15,755 bases of DNA from UBA4416 sp046345275 (GCA_046345275.1 JBKDJY010000204.1:1-15755), one strand, 5' to 3'; positions 7,429 through 15,617 are shown, counted from the stretch's first letter. Notes: generated from the sequence alone by a model not told the origin. Translations and numbers: made by a program.

Positions 7429-7494
7429 TTTAATGATAAAGATTAATATGTTTTTTACTTTGATAGTTTGGTGCTAAATAAAAAATTAAATTTA

Positions 7495-7502
7495 CAAAAA
7501 TA
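7495..7502 (-). promoter_or_regulatory. Putative -7 box of the flippase-glycosyltransferase-permease operon
   Basis: On the minus strand TATTTTTG matches TAnnTTTG exactly and directly abuts the ruvC start codon, so any -33 element would lie inside ruvC. No clear TTTG is seen at 19-21 bp. The leader to the TTG at 7428 would be about 60 bases. Confidence 0.3.
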
Positions 7503-8063
7503 ATGGCCAATAAAGATTTAATTATACTCGGCATCGACCCTGGCACTATTGTGATGGGTTATGGCATTATTCATGTTCAAGGCAATCAGATCACTCTAAT
7601 TTCAATGGGAGTTATTAAATTAGATAAATACGAGGAACATGCCAATCGACTGAAAAAAATTTTTGAAAGGGTAATTGGTTTAATAGAAGAATATCACCCT
7701 GATGAATTAGCCATAGAAGCTCCTTTTTTTGGAAAAAACATTCAGTCGATGTTGAAACTTGGCAGGGCTCAAGGTGTTGCTATTGCGGCAGCACTTTCAA
7801 AAAGCATTCCGATGACAGAATACTCGCCAAAAAAAATTAAAATGAGCATTACTGGCAATGGCAGCGCAAGCAAAGAACAAGTGTCGGCCATGTTACACAA
7901 TCTTCTTAAATTTGATAATTCAGAAGGTTATCTCGATGCAACAGATGCATTGGGAGCGGCTGTTTGTCATTATTTCCAAAATAAAAACACGAAAGGAATT
8001 GAAAAGAAAAATTATAAAGGATGGAGTTCTTTTTTGAACGATAATCCAAATAGAAAAATTTAA
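7503..8063 (+). CDS. ruvC: Crossover junction endodeoxyribonuclease RuvC
   Basis: A 186-residue Holliday-junction resolvase: a dimeric Mg-dependent nuclease that cuts four-way junctions after RuvAB branch migration. Motifs in order: ILGIDPGT (8-15, catalytic Asp12), ELAIEAPFFGKN (68-79, catalytic Glu72), GRAQGVA (87-93), the YSPKKIKMSITGNGSASKEQV segment (107-127) that contacts DNA, and LDATDALGAAVCH (144-156, catalytic Asp145 and Asp148). All four acidic residues are present and the length is normal for Bacteroidota. The ATG at 7503 places Asp12 as expected. The gene is divergent from the glycosyltransferase operon and converges on the stress-protein gene with only 13 bp between stops. No other ruv genes are in view. 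Confidence 0.97.
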   Translation: MANKDLIILGIDPGTIVMGYGIIHVQGNQITLISMGVIKLDKYEEHANRLKKIFERVIGLIEEYHPDELAIEAPFFGKNIQSMLKLGRAQGVAIAAALSKSIPMTEYSPKKIKMSITGNGSASKEQVSAMLHNLLKFDNSEGYLDATDALGAAVCHYFQNKNTKGIEKKNYKGWSSFLNDNPNRKI

Positions 8064-8076
8064 AAAAATGATTAAA

Positions 8077-8907
8077 TTAATGTATTGAGCTAGCAATACT
8101 CAATCTCTCCATTGGGTTAATTGATAAAACTGGAATTTTACTTAATTCAATAATTTTAATTGAAATTGTTCCACCGCCACCTAACATCTCGCTGATGCTT
8201 AAGTCTTTCTTATTCATTTGAATAATCAAATCACCGTTGTTTTTTTCAGCATAATCTAATATTGCTTCTGCTGGGTTATTTGTAGGAATTGATTTATTCG
8301 TGCAGTTTACACCCTTTTCTTTAACAAACTTTTTAATTTGATTTAAGTAAGGCAACAATTCATTTTCTTCTTTTTCATTATTGGGACTAAAAACAGAAAC
8401 AATTCTAATTTCTGCCCCATAAAACTTAGCAATTTGAACAGCAATGGGAACTTTTTCTCTCGTTTCAGCAGTTAAATCAACTGGAAGTATGATGTTTTTA
8501 ATAACATTTTCTGCTTTCGGAGAGCGCACGGTAATGATTGGGCAAGGCAAATGTTTTATAAATTTACTTAAATCTGAAGCTCCAAACAAAGATTTGTGTC
8601 GAACATTAGGATTTAAGCCCAGTACAATTAGGGAACTGCTCAATTCCTTAGCTCTTAAACTTAACTGTTCAAAAACATTTCCAATAATTTCTAGCCCTTC
8701 TACTTCAAGAAGTGATTCTTTTTTTACTTTTTCTACCAACGAATCCAATTCTGCCTTCCGACTTACTTCCTTTTCGGAATGGATATAAGCTAAAATTAAT
8801 TTTGATTTCAGATGTCTATATAATCCATAGCCTTGTTTGATAGCCGCAATAGATAATTCCGAAAAATCGACAGAAATTAAAATAGGTTGATTTTCTTTAA
8901 TTAACAT
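8077..8907 (-). CDS. Tandem universal stress protein (UspA family)
   Basis: A 276-residue soluble protein with two fused Usp domains. Domain 1 (about 8-127) starts ILISVDFSELSIAAI and ends with a LIVLGLNPNVRHKSLFG loop followed by CPIITVRS. Domain 2 (about 137-266) starts IILPVDLTAETREKVPIAVQIAKFYGAEI and ends LIIQMNKKDLSISEMLGGGGT followed by IPVLSIN. Usp proteins act in stress survival; some bind ATP through G-x2-G-x9-G-S/T. That motif is not intact in either domain, which suggests a non-ATP-binding or altered form. Two-domain Usps of this size are common in Bacteroidota. The ATG at 8907 lies behind the best-formed promoter of the window. It is monocistronic, divergent from the DUF4175 gene. 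Confidence 0.9.
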   Translation of the reverse strand: MLIKENQPILISVDFSELSIAAIKQGYGLYRHLKSKLILAYIHSEKEVSRKAELDSLVEKVKKESLLEVEGLEIIGNVFEQLSLRAKELSSSLIVLGLNPNVRHKSLFGASDLSKFIKHLPCPIITVRSPKAENVIKNIILPVDLTAETREKVPIAVQIAKFYGAEIRIVSVFSPNNEKEENELLPYLNQIKKFVKEKGVNCTNKSIPTNNPAEAILDYAEKNNGDLIIQMNKKDLSISEMLGGGGTISIKIIELSKIPVLSINPMERLSIASSIH

Positions 8908-8923
8908 AGAATCAAAATTTAAA

Positions 8924-8954
8924 CAAAAGTAAAAATAAATCGACTAAATGCAAA
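8924..8954 (-). promoter_or_regulatory. Bacteroidota-type promoter of the universal stress gene
   Basis: Read on the minus strand, TTTG (-33, at 8954-8951) is followed after exactly 19 bp by TACTTTTG (-7, at 8931-8924), a full match to TTTG-N19-TAnnTTTG. The ATG lies 16 bases after the box, so the leader would be only about 10 bases. Confidence 0.65.
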
Positions 8955-9049
8955 TTTCATTGGACAAGTATAAAAAAAACATTCTATAATCCAAAAGATG
9001 CTTTTTAAAAATTAACACAATTTATACTATTAAACCATCCCCTATTTTG

Positions 9050-9057
9050 TAGATTTG
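9050..9057 (+). promoter_or_regulatory. Putative -7 box of the DUF4175 operon
   Basis: TAGATTTG is an exact TAnnTTTG match 17 bases before the TTG start at 9075. No -33 TTTG is seen at the usual distance. Confidence 0.4.
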
Positions 9058-9074
9058 CTAGTATATTTTTAAAC

Positions 9075-12000
9075 TTGAAATTGGCAGAAAACAAAAACAT
9101 ACTTTTTTTAAAACTAGATGAATTTATACGAAAGTATTATAGAAATCAATTGTTTAAAGGGCTAATAATTTCGGCTGGATTTATTTTAGGCTCATATTTA
9201 TTTTTAGTTGTATCCGAATATTTTTGGCACTTTGAAACGACAATTCGCACCATTTTATTTTATTTTTTTTTAGCAGCGTCATTCATTGTTATTTCGAAAT
9301 ATATAATAATTCCTATCTTAAAAATAAACAAAATTGGAAAAATAATTTCTTATGATGATGCTGCGGTAAAACTTGGTAAGTATTTTTTAAATGTCAATGA
9401 TAAGCTAATTAATACACTCCAACTGCAGAAACATTCAGGATCGATTTTATCCCTAGATTTATTAAAAGCTAGCATTGACCAGAAATTAGAAGAGTTTGAT
9501 CCAATTCCTTTTCCAGATGCCATTAACTATAAACAAAATACTAAATATTTTAAATTTGTATGGCCTTCCATTTTTATACTTGCACTTATTGTTGCGATAA
9601 AGCCCATCATTCTTAAAGAAGGAACTCAAAGATTATTTTACCACGACATCCATTTTGAAAAACTAGCACCTTTTCAATTTTCAATTAATAATAAGAATTT
9701 AATTGCCATTCAACAACAAGATTATGTTTTACAATTAAGCATTTTTGGAAATGAGGTGCCTCATGAAGTATTTATTATCATTGAGGGCATAGAGCATAAG
9801 ATGAGTAAAAGCGATAAATTAAATTATACTTATACATTTAATAACATTCAAAAAAATACAGAATTTAACTTTAGCGCGGCTGGTTTTAATTCTAAACCCT
9901 ATGAATTAAAAGTATTGCCAAAGCCTGTCCTTATTAATTTTAAAGCAGAATTAAATTTTCCTTCATATTTAAACAAAAAAAACGAAGTTGTATCTAATGT
10001 TGGTGATTTAGAGATTCCTCAAGGCACTAAAGTAAATTGGGTTTTCTTTACTAAAAACACTGAAACTGTTAGTGTAGATTTTCAAGAAAGTCAAATCAAT
10101 GTTCAAAAAACTAACGACAATGAGTTTACCTTTTCAAAATACTTTTTACAAAACACAAGTTATAGCATAAAAACTAAAAATGCATTTTTAAAACAAAATC
10201 CTGACTCTATTAATTATTCCATCACCGTTATTTCTGACCAGTTGCCAATGATTAATGTGAGCGAAAAAAAGGATTCTTTGAGTAATGAAAATATCTTTTT
10301 TTCAGGTACAATAAAAGATGATTATGGATTTTCAAAATTAACCTTTAGATGTACTCGTTTTGGTAAAGATAGTTCAGGGCAAGATTTTTCAAAACAAACT
10401 GAATATCCAATTGCAATTGATAAAAAAAACAGTTCACAGTCATTTTTTCATTTTTTTGATGCTTCAATAATCTCCTTAAAACCTGGTGAAAAAATTGAGT
10501 ATTATTTTGAAGTTTGGGACAACGACGGTGTTAATGGGTTTAAATCTGCTAGAACACAAACCATGATTTATAAAACACCTAGTCTGGAAGAAATCAATGA
10601 AGCAGCCGATAAAAACAATTCCGAAATAAAGAAAGAAATAGGCGATGAATTAAAAAAAATAAAAGATTTACAAAAAGACATCAATGACCTAAGCAAAAAA
10701 TTGATGCAAAAAAAAGAAATTGGTTATGAAGAAAAAAAGAAACTGGAAGACATCCTAAAAAAACAAAACGAACTGAAAAATAAAATCGAAGAAACGAAAC
10801 AAGAAAATAAAATAAATAATAAACAGCAAGAAGAACTTATTAAAAATGATGAAAATTTATTTGAAAAACAAAAACAATTAGAGCAACTATTCGAAAATAT
10901 CATGACTCCAGAAATGAAAAAATTATTCGACGAGTTAAATAAATTATTAGAAAAATTAGATAAAAATAAAGTTCAAGAAAAATTAGATGAATTAAAATTG
11001 TCAAATAAAGACATAGAAAAAGAATTAGATAGAACCCTAGAAGCATTTAAACAAATGGAAGTTGAGCAAAAATTCCAACTAGCAATTGATAAACTAGAAA
11101 AAATAAAAACCAAACAAGATGAACTGAAAAATGAAACTGAAAATAAAAAAACTAAAACTAACGATGAAAACCTCGAACAAAAGCAAAATGAACTGAGTAA
11201 AGAATTTGAAGAACTAAAAAAAGATATTAAATCGTTAGAACAAAAAAATGAATCACTTGAACAAAAAAATGAAATTCCAAAAACAGAAGAAGAACAAAAT
11301 AAAATTTCAAAAGACTTAAAAGAGAGCTCTGATGAATTAAATAAAAAGAATAAAAAAGAAGCCATTAAATCACAAAAAGAGGCTAGCAATGAAATGAATG
11401 AAATGCAGGATAAAATGCAAAAGGCAATGGATAAAATGCAACAGGAAAGCAAGGAAGAAGATATGCATGCGATAAGACAAATTTTAGAAAACCTTTTAAA
11501 TTTATCATTTAGTCAAGAAGATCTCATGACTTATCTTTCCAAAACAAAGTCTGAAGATCCTCAATATTTAAAAATTCCAAAAAAACAGCGAAAGCTTCAA
11601 GACGATTCAAAAATAGTGGAAGATAGTTTATTTGCTTTAAGCAAAAGAAATCCAGCAATTTCAGCAACAGTAAATCGAGAAATTTCATCAATCATGATGA
11701 ATATGAATAAAACCATAAGTTCTTTAGAAGAAAGACAGAAAGCGGATGCTCAGATGAGAATGCAATATTCCATGACTTCTATAAATAATTTGGCATTATT
11801 GTTAAATGAATCACTTGAACAAATGCAGCAAAATGCAAAAGAAAACAAAAAAGATGGTAAAGGTGGCGCATGTAAAAAACCAGGCAAAAATTCAAAACCT
11901 TCAAACAAAGCAGGAAATAAACCTAGTATGCAAAACATGAAACAAATGCAAGAGCAACTTAATAAACAAATAGAAGAACTAAAAAAAGCCTTAGAAAAAG

Positions 12001-12527
12001 GGCAAAAACAAGGTGGTGAAAAATCAGGGAACAAACCTGAAAAAAAACCTGGAAAACAAGGCGGAATGGGAAATGGTGTGAAAGAAGGAACGCAAGATTT
12101 ACCAGGCTTAAGCGAGCAATTAGCTAAAACAGCTGCGCAGCAAGAAGCCCTTCGTAGGCAAATGCAACAAATGCTCGAAAAAATTAAAAAAGATGGAGGA
12201 AATAATCCTGGTGAAAACATAGCTGATTTGATGGAACAAACCGAAAAAGATATTGTAAATCAGAAAATTACCCAAGAAACAATTAAGAGACAACAAGACA
12301 TTATTACCAAGCTTTTGGAAAGTGAAAAAGCTGAGAGAGAAAGAGAACAAGATGAGCAACGTAAGAGCAAAGAAGCAAAAAATCAAAATTTAAGTAACCC
12401 TACACAATTTTTAGAGTATAAGAAACTGAAACAAAAAGAATTTGATTTATTAAATACAGTTTCACCAAGTTTAACACCATTTTATAAAAATAAGGTAACT
12501 AATTATTTTGACTCAGTAAACAAATGA
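9075..12527 (+). CDS. DUF4175 family large membrane-anchored coiled-coil protein
   Basis: An 1150-residue protein of the DUF4175 kind found across Bacteroidota. The N-terminal part has TM segments at about 28-47, 58-81 and 160-178. A beta-rich, probably periplasmic region follows (about 190-500, with Ig-like strands such as INFKAELNFPSYLN). From about 502 to 800 there is a long Lys/Glu/Gln-rich coiled coil, with a Met-rich end near 775-795. A more ordinary helical segment (about 796-920) and a Lys/Gly/Asn/Pro low-complexity linker (about 925-1010) precede a final helical part. The function is not known to me. There is no ATG near the conserved N-terminus; TTG at 9075 is chosen because it lies just after a -7 box, and TTG at 9081 is an alternative. 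Its TGA overlaps the next gene as ATGA, implying coupled translation. The coiled-coil DNA is strikingly A-rich on the coding strand. Confidence 0.85.
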   Translation: MKLAENKNILFLKLDEFIRKYYRNQLFKGLIISAGFILGSYLFLVVSEYFWHFETTIRTILFYFFLAASFIVISKYIIIPILKINKIGKIISYDDAAVKLGKYFLNVNDKLINTLQLQKHSGSILSLDLLKASIDQKLEEFDPIPFPDAINYKQNTKYFKFVWPSIFILALIVAIKPIILKEGTQRLFYHDIHFEKLAPFQFSINNKNLIAIQQQDYVLQLSIFGNEVPHEVFIIIEGIEHKMSKSDKLNYTYTFNNIQKNTEFNFSAAGFNSKPYELKVLPKPVLINFKAELNFPSYLNKKNEVVSNVGDLEIPQGTKVNWVFFTKNTETVSVDFQESQINVQKTNDNEFTFSKYFLQNTSYSIKTKNAFLKQNPDSINYSITVISDQLPMINVSEKKDSLSNENIFFSGTIKDDYGFSKLTFRCTRFGKDSSGQDFSKQTEYPIAIDKKNSSQSFFHFFDASIISLKPGEKIEYYFEVWDNDGVNGFKSARTQTMIYKTPSLEEINEAADKNNSEIKKEIGDELKKIKDLQKDINDLSKKLMQKKEIGYEEKKKLEDILKKQNELKNKIEETKQENKINNKQQEELIKNDENLFEKQKQLEQLFENIMTPEMKKLFDELNKLLEKLDKNKVQEKLDELKLSNKDIEKELDRTLEAFKQMEVEQKFQLAIDKLEKIKTKQDELKNETENKKTKTNDENLEQKQNELSKEFEELKKDIKSLEQKNESLEQKNEIPKTEEEQNKISKDLKESSDELNKKNKKEAIKSQKEASNEMNEMQDKMQKAMDKMQQESKEEDMHAIRQILENLLNLSFSQEDLMTYLSKTKSEDPQYLKIPKKQRKLQDDSKIVEDSLFALSKRNPAISATVNREISSIMMNMNKTISSLEERQKADAQMRMQYSMTSINNLALLLNESLEQMQQNAKENKKDGKGGACKKPGKNSKPSNKAGNKPSMQNMKQMQEQLNKQIEELKKALEKGQKQGGEKSGNKPEKKPGKQGGMGNGVKEGTQDLPGLSEQLAKTAAQQEALRRQMQQMLEKIKKDGGNNPGENIADLMEQTEKDIVNQKITQETIKRQQDIITKLLESEKAEREREQDEQRKSKEAKNQNLSNPTQFLEYKKLKQKEFDLLNTVSPSLTPFYKNKVTNYFDSVNK
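11232..11273 (+). repeat. Tandem 21-bp (one-heptad) duplication inside the DUF4175 coiled coil
   Basis: The 15-base word GAACAAAAAAATGAA occurs at 11238-11252 and again at 11259-11273, exactly 21 bases apart. In protein it gives SLEQKNE twice in a row. A 21-base unit preserves the heptad register, and each copy contains an A7 run. Confidence 0.7.
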
Positions 12528-12934
12528 TACCAGCAAAAGGAGAAAAATTAGAAATAGGATCTTCCTCAGAAAGCATGAGGCTTGTTGAGAGATTAGTAGA
12601 CGATGTATGTGATGTATTTAGCGTGAATGAAGATTTTTACGGAAACATCTTAATAGCAGTTACTGAAGCCGTAAATAATGCCATCTATCATGGCAATGGA
12701 GGGAATCCAAGCAAACGTGTTGAAATAAGGTTTGAATCGGCAGAAAATAACATACAATTTTCAGTAAAAGATGAAGGAAATGGATTTGACTATAATAGCC
12801 TTCCAGATCCTACAGAACTTCTTAATATTGATAAGCCAATGGGTCGTGGCATTTTTTTAATGAAGCATCTAGCTGATAAAGTTGAGTTTAATAAAAATGG
12901 TCAAGAAGTGCTATTGACTTTTAATTTGAATTAA
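12524..12934 (+). CDS. RsbW-like ATP-binding protein (HATPase_c_2; anti-sigma/serine kinase type)
   Basis: A 136-residue stand-alone GHKL ATPase domain of the anti-sigma factor/serine-protein kinase (RsbW/SpoIIAB-like) type. The Bergerat-fold motifs are intact: N box EAVNNAIYHGN (48-58) with Mg-binding Asn, G1 box DEGNGFD (83-89) and G2 box GRGIFLMKHLAD (107-118). In characterised relatives the domain phosphorylates a STAS anti-anti-sigma protein and binds a sigma factor; no partner of either sort is encoded here, so the target is unknown. The ATG overlaps the TGA of the DUF4175 gene (ATGA), so the two are probably co-translated and may act together. ybeY follows 58 bp later, probably in the same transcript. 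Confidence 0.88.
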   Translation: MIPAKGEKLEIGSSSESMRLVERLVDDVCDVFSVNEDFYGNILIAVTEAVNNAIYHGNGGNPSKRVEIRFESAENNIQFSVKDEGNGFDYNSLPDPTELLNIDKPMGRGIFLMKHLADKVEFNKNGQEVLLTFNLN

Positions 12935-12992
12935 TCCAAGTAAAATCCTATTTGCTCTGTATAAATGAGCTTTAATTAAGCAATAACACCAG

Positions 12993-13415
12993 ATGCCGAT
13001 TTTATTTTATTTCAACGACACTAACTTCAAGATTAAAAAGGTAAATAAAATTAAGCAATGGATTAAAACAGTCATAGAAAAAGAAAAATACCAAATAGGA
13101 AAAATAAATTACATTTTCTGTAATGACGCAGAGTTACTAGAAATCAACATTAAACATCTAAATCACCATACCTTTACTGACATTATCACCTTCGATTATT
13201 CCGAAAAAACAAAAATAAATTCTGACATTTTTATTAGTATCGAGAGAGTAACTGAAAATGCCGTAATATATAGCAAAAGTTTTGAAGAGGAATTACATCG
13301 AGTCATGATTCACGGGATTTTGCACCTCTGTGGCTATAAAGATAAAGGATATAAAAATAAACAACTGATGAGAAAGAAAGAAGATGAATCCTTAGAATTA
13401 GGAAAGTTTTTGTAG
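12993..13415 (+). CDS. ybeY: rRNA maturation endoribonuclease YbeY
   Basis: A 140-residue YbeY (UPF0054) metalloprotein, which takes part in 16S rRNA 3'-end maturation and 70S ribosome quality control in the cytoplasm. Motifs: LNHHTFTDIITFDY (56-69), DIFISIERV (78-86) and the metal site HRVMIHGILHLCGYKDK (102-118). The usual metal motif is HGxLHLxGYDH; here the first two His are present (His107, His111) but the third ligand position is Asp117, in GYKD. I believe this substitution is common in Bacteroidota, so the enzyme is probably active with an altered site. The ATG start fits the family N-terminus. It follows the RsbW-like gene, as in many Bacteroidota genomes; the gene after it here is not mnmG, which I recall as a frequent next neighbour. 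Confidence 0.93.
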   Translation: MPILFYFNDTNFKIKKVNKIKQWIKTVIEKEKYQIGKINYIFCNDAELLEINIKHLNHHTFTDIITFDYSEKTKINSDIFISIERVTENAVIYSKSFEEELHRVMIHGILHLCGYKDKGYKNKQLMRKKEDESLELGKFL

Positions 13416-13540
13416 TTTTTTATAAATACTCATTAAATTAACTAATACTACTATAATTTAAGTTGACTTTTTGTTAATAGTTTTCTTCAATATAAAAAAT
13501 TATATATCTTAGCGTTCTACTAAAGTTTATATAAAAATTT

Positions 13541-15592
13541 ATGAAAAAACTAATTATTGTATTTATTGTAATTTTCTTTTGCATCATTTCAATTAAAGCA
13601 CAAAAAAATTATGCAAAAAGTGCTGATGCTGCTTACGCAAATCGCCAGTATTTTAACGCAATTGAATTATATAAACAAGCCTATTCTAAAACTAAGAAAG
13701 CCGATTTAAAAGCGAAAATTTTGTTTAGAACAGGGGATTCTTATCATCAAATAAATGAACTTAGCAACGCTGAAACTTATTATAACAAGGCTATTAAAGC
13801 AAAATATGCTGATCCAATTGTTTATTTGAAATTGGCTGATTGTTTAAAAGCACAAATGAAATATCCTGAAGCGATAATTGAATATAATAATTATAAAAAA
13901 GAAGTTCCTTCTGATGTTCTAGCTGATAATGGTGTAAAATCATGCGAATTAGCTCAAGAATGGAAAGACGCTAAAAACACTCCTGAAACAAGAATTAAAG
14001 TTGAGAACATGGCCTTAATTAATTCAAAGGAATCTGATTTTAGTCCTGCGTATACAGATAAAAAGTTTAACTCATTAATTTTTACTTCTACAAGAGCTGG
14101 TGGGCCAGGGCAAATCGATAATACAAATGGTCAAAATCACTCCGATTTATATGAAACAAAAATTGATAAAAATGGGAAATGGAGTACGCCGGCTTTATTG
14201 GGGGAACCCATTACTTCTAAATTTAATGATGCCTCAGTATCTATCTCAAAAAAAGGAGATTTAATGTTTCTGACGCGCTGCCCTGAAGGAAAAAATAAGC
14301 AATTTAAATGCCAATTATTTGTTTCTAAGAAACAAGGACCGACTTGGGGAGAACCTGAAGAATTGCCTTTTAATATTGATTCAATATCATTTGGTCACCC
14401 AACCATTAGTCCGAATGGTAAAATATTATATTTCACGTCAAAAATTGCAGGTGGTTATGGCGGCAAAGATATTTGGAAATGTTCTTATGACGATAAAGCC
14501 AAAACATGGGGAACTCCTGAAAACTTAGGTGCTAGCGTAAATACGGTTGGAGACGAAGTGTTCCCATATATTGCTGACGATGATAAAACCTTATATTTTT
14601 CTTCGAATTACCATATAGGAATGGGTGGATTAGACATCTTTAAAGTAGAAAAAGATGCAAGCGGAAAATTCACTAATCCTCCAGAAAATCTGAAATCACC
14701 AATGAACTCTGCGGGTGATGATTTTGGAATAATTTTTGAAGGAAAAAAAGTTAGAGGTTATTTTTCGTCAAACCGTGATGGCGGTAAAGGAAATGATGAT
14801 ATATATTCTTTTGTACTACCGCCGCTTGTTTTCAACTTAACAGGAACTGTAGTGAGCGAAGAAAATAATGAGCCTGTCCAAAATGCCCTAATTCATTTGA
14901 AAGGATCAAATGGCGATTTATTTGAATTAAAAACAGGTTTAGATGGTAAATACACTTTTAAATTAAAAGAAAACACATCTTATGAAGTAACTGTCGCTAC
15001 TGATAAAAATACTATTTCTCAGAGTTTTAAAGCGGGATTTTTGGCAACTCAAGATCTAGGTAAATTGACGACTGTTGCAGAAAATGAATCAAAAGATTTT
15101 ATTAAAGATTTTGCATTGACGCCAGTTAAGCAAGAAATTCGATTCCCTGCCGTATTATATGAATTAGGTAAAGCTGATTTAAAACCAGAGTCGAAGGATT
15201 CATTAAATTTCTTGTATCAAACATTAATTAATAATCCTGGCATTGTTATAGAACTTCAAGCTCATACAGACAGCCGCGGTTCTGATACTAAAAATCAACT
15301 TTTATCAGAAGCTCGTGCAAAATCTTGTGTTGATTATTTAGTAAATGAAAAGAAAATTCCAGTAGCTAGGTTAATGTCAAAAGGTTGGGGTGAAAAGAAA
15401 TTATTAATTAAAGATGATGTAATTAATGCTGCCAAAACAAAAGAAGAAAAAGAAGCATTACATCAAAAAAATCGCCGTACGGTATTTAGAATATTGAATT
15501 GGGATTATCAGGATCCAAATGCCCCAAAATCTGAAAAACCAACCTATAAGCCTCAGGTAATTGGTGAAGAAAATTCAGAAGAAGTAGAATAA
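13541..15592 (+). CDS. PorE-like OmpA-family protein (TPR, five-blade PD40 propeller, CRD, OmpA)
   Basis: A 683-residue exported protein. Residues 1-20 are a Sec signal peptide with likely cleavage in IKA-QKN; no lipobox is present. TPR-like helices fill about 24-140. Five PD40/WD40-like units follow, near 168-185, 229-246, 284-312, 339-367 and 393-422, with the YFTS/YFSSN and GGxDI motifs typical of these blades. A carboxypeptidase-regulatory-like beta domain covers about 432-510 (LTGTVVSEENNEPVQNA). The C-terminal OmpA domain (about 535-655) keeps the peptidoglycan (DAP)-binding pair in HTDSRG (Asp577) and SEARAKS (Arg592). This order matches PorE of the Porphyromonas gingivalis type IX secretion system, which links the outer-membrane machine to peptidoglycan. 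No PorP/SprF gene is adjacent, so a T9SS role is inferred from architecture only. The promoter is not clear. An insertion sequence lies 25 bp downstream. Confidence 0.88.
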   Translation: MKKLIIVFIVIFFCIISIKAQKNYAKSADAAYANRQYFNAIELYKQAYSKTKKADLKAKILFRTGDSYHQINELSNAETYYNKAIKAKYADPIVYLKLADCLKAQMKYPEAIIEYNNYKKEVPSDVLADNGVKSCELAQEWKDAKNTPETRIKVENMALINSKESDFSPAYTDKKFNSLIFTSTRAGGPGQIDNTNGQNHSDLYETKIDKNGKWSTPALLGEPITSKFNDASVSISKKGDLMFLTRCPEGKNKQFKCQLFVSKKQGPTWGEPEELPFNIDSISFGHPTISPNGKILYFTSKIAGGYGGKDIWKCSYDDKAKTWGTPENLGASVNTVGDEVFPYIADDDKTLYFSSNYHIGMGGLDIFKVEKDASGKFTNPPENLKSPMNSAGDDFGIIFEGKKVRGYFSSNRDGGKGNDDIYSFVLPPLVFNLTGTVVSEENNEPVQNALIHLKGSNGDLFELKTGLDGKYTFKLKENTSYEVTVATDKNTISQSFKAGFLATQDLGKLTTVAENESKDFIKDFALTPVKQEIRFPAVLYELGKADLKPESKDSLNFLYQTLINNPGIVIELQAHTDSRGSDTKNQLLSEARAKSCVDYLVNEKKIPVARLMSKGWGEKKLLIKDDVINAAKTKEEKEALHQKNRRTVFRILNWDYQDPNAPKSEKPTYKPQVIGEENSEEVE

Positions 15593-15617
15593 TATTATTT
15601 GTATAAACAAAATAGCC

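Noticed and set aside
7455..7462. TTACTTTG as a ruvC promoter -7 box
   Set aside because: It has one mismatch at an important position and no -33 element. The sequence is so AT-rich that the match carries little weight.
8444..8788. Plus-strand 114-codon frame opposite the universal stress gene
   Set aside because: It lies wholly antisense to a clear two-domain Usp gene and has no recognisable motif.
10973..12386. Long minus-strand open frames opposite the DUF4175 gene, rich in Ser, Phe and Cys
   Set aside because: They arise from the A-rich Lys/Glu/Gln codons of the coiled coil read on the other strand. Their composition is not protein-like and no start signals are present.
15598..15611. 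Small hairpin TTTGT-ATAA-ACAAA after the PorE-like stop
   Set aside because: A 5-bp stem with one G-C pair and no T run is too weak to be called a terminator.
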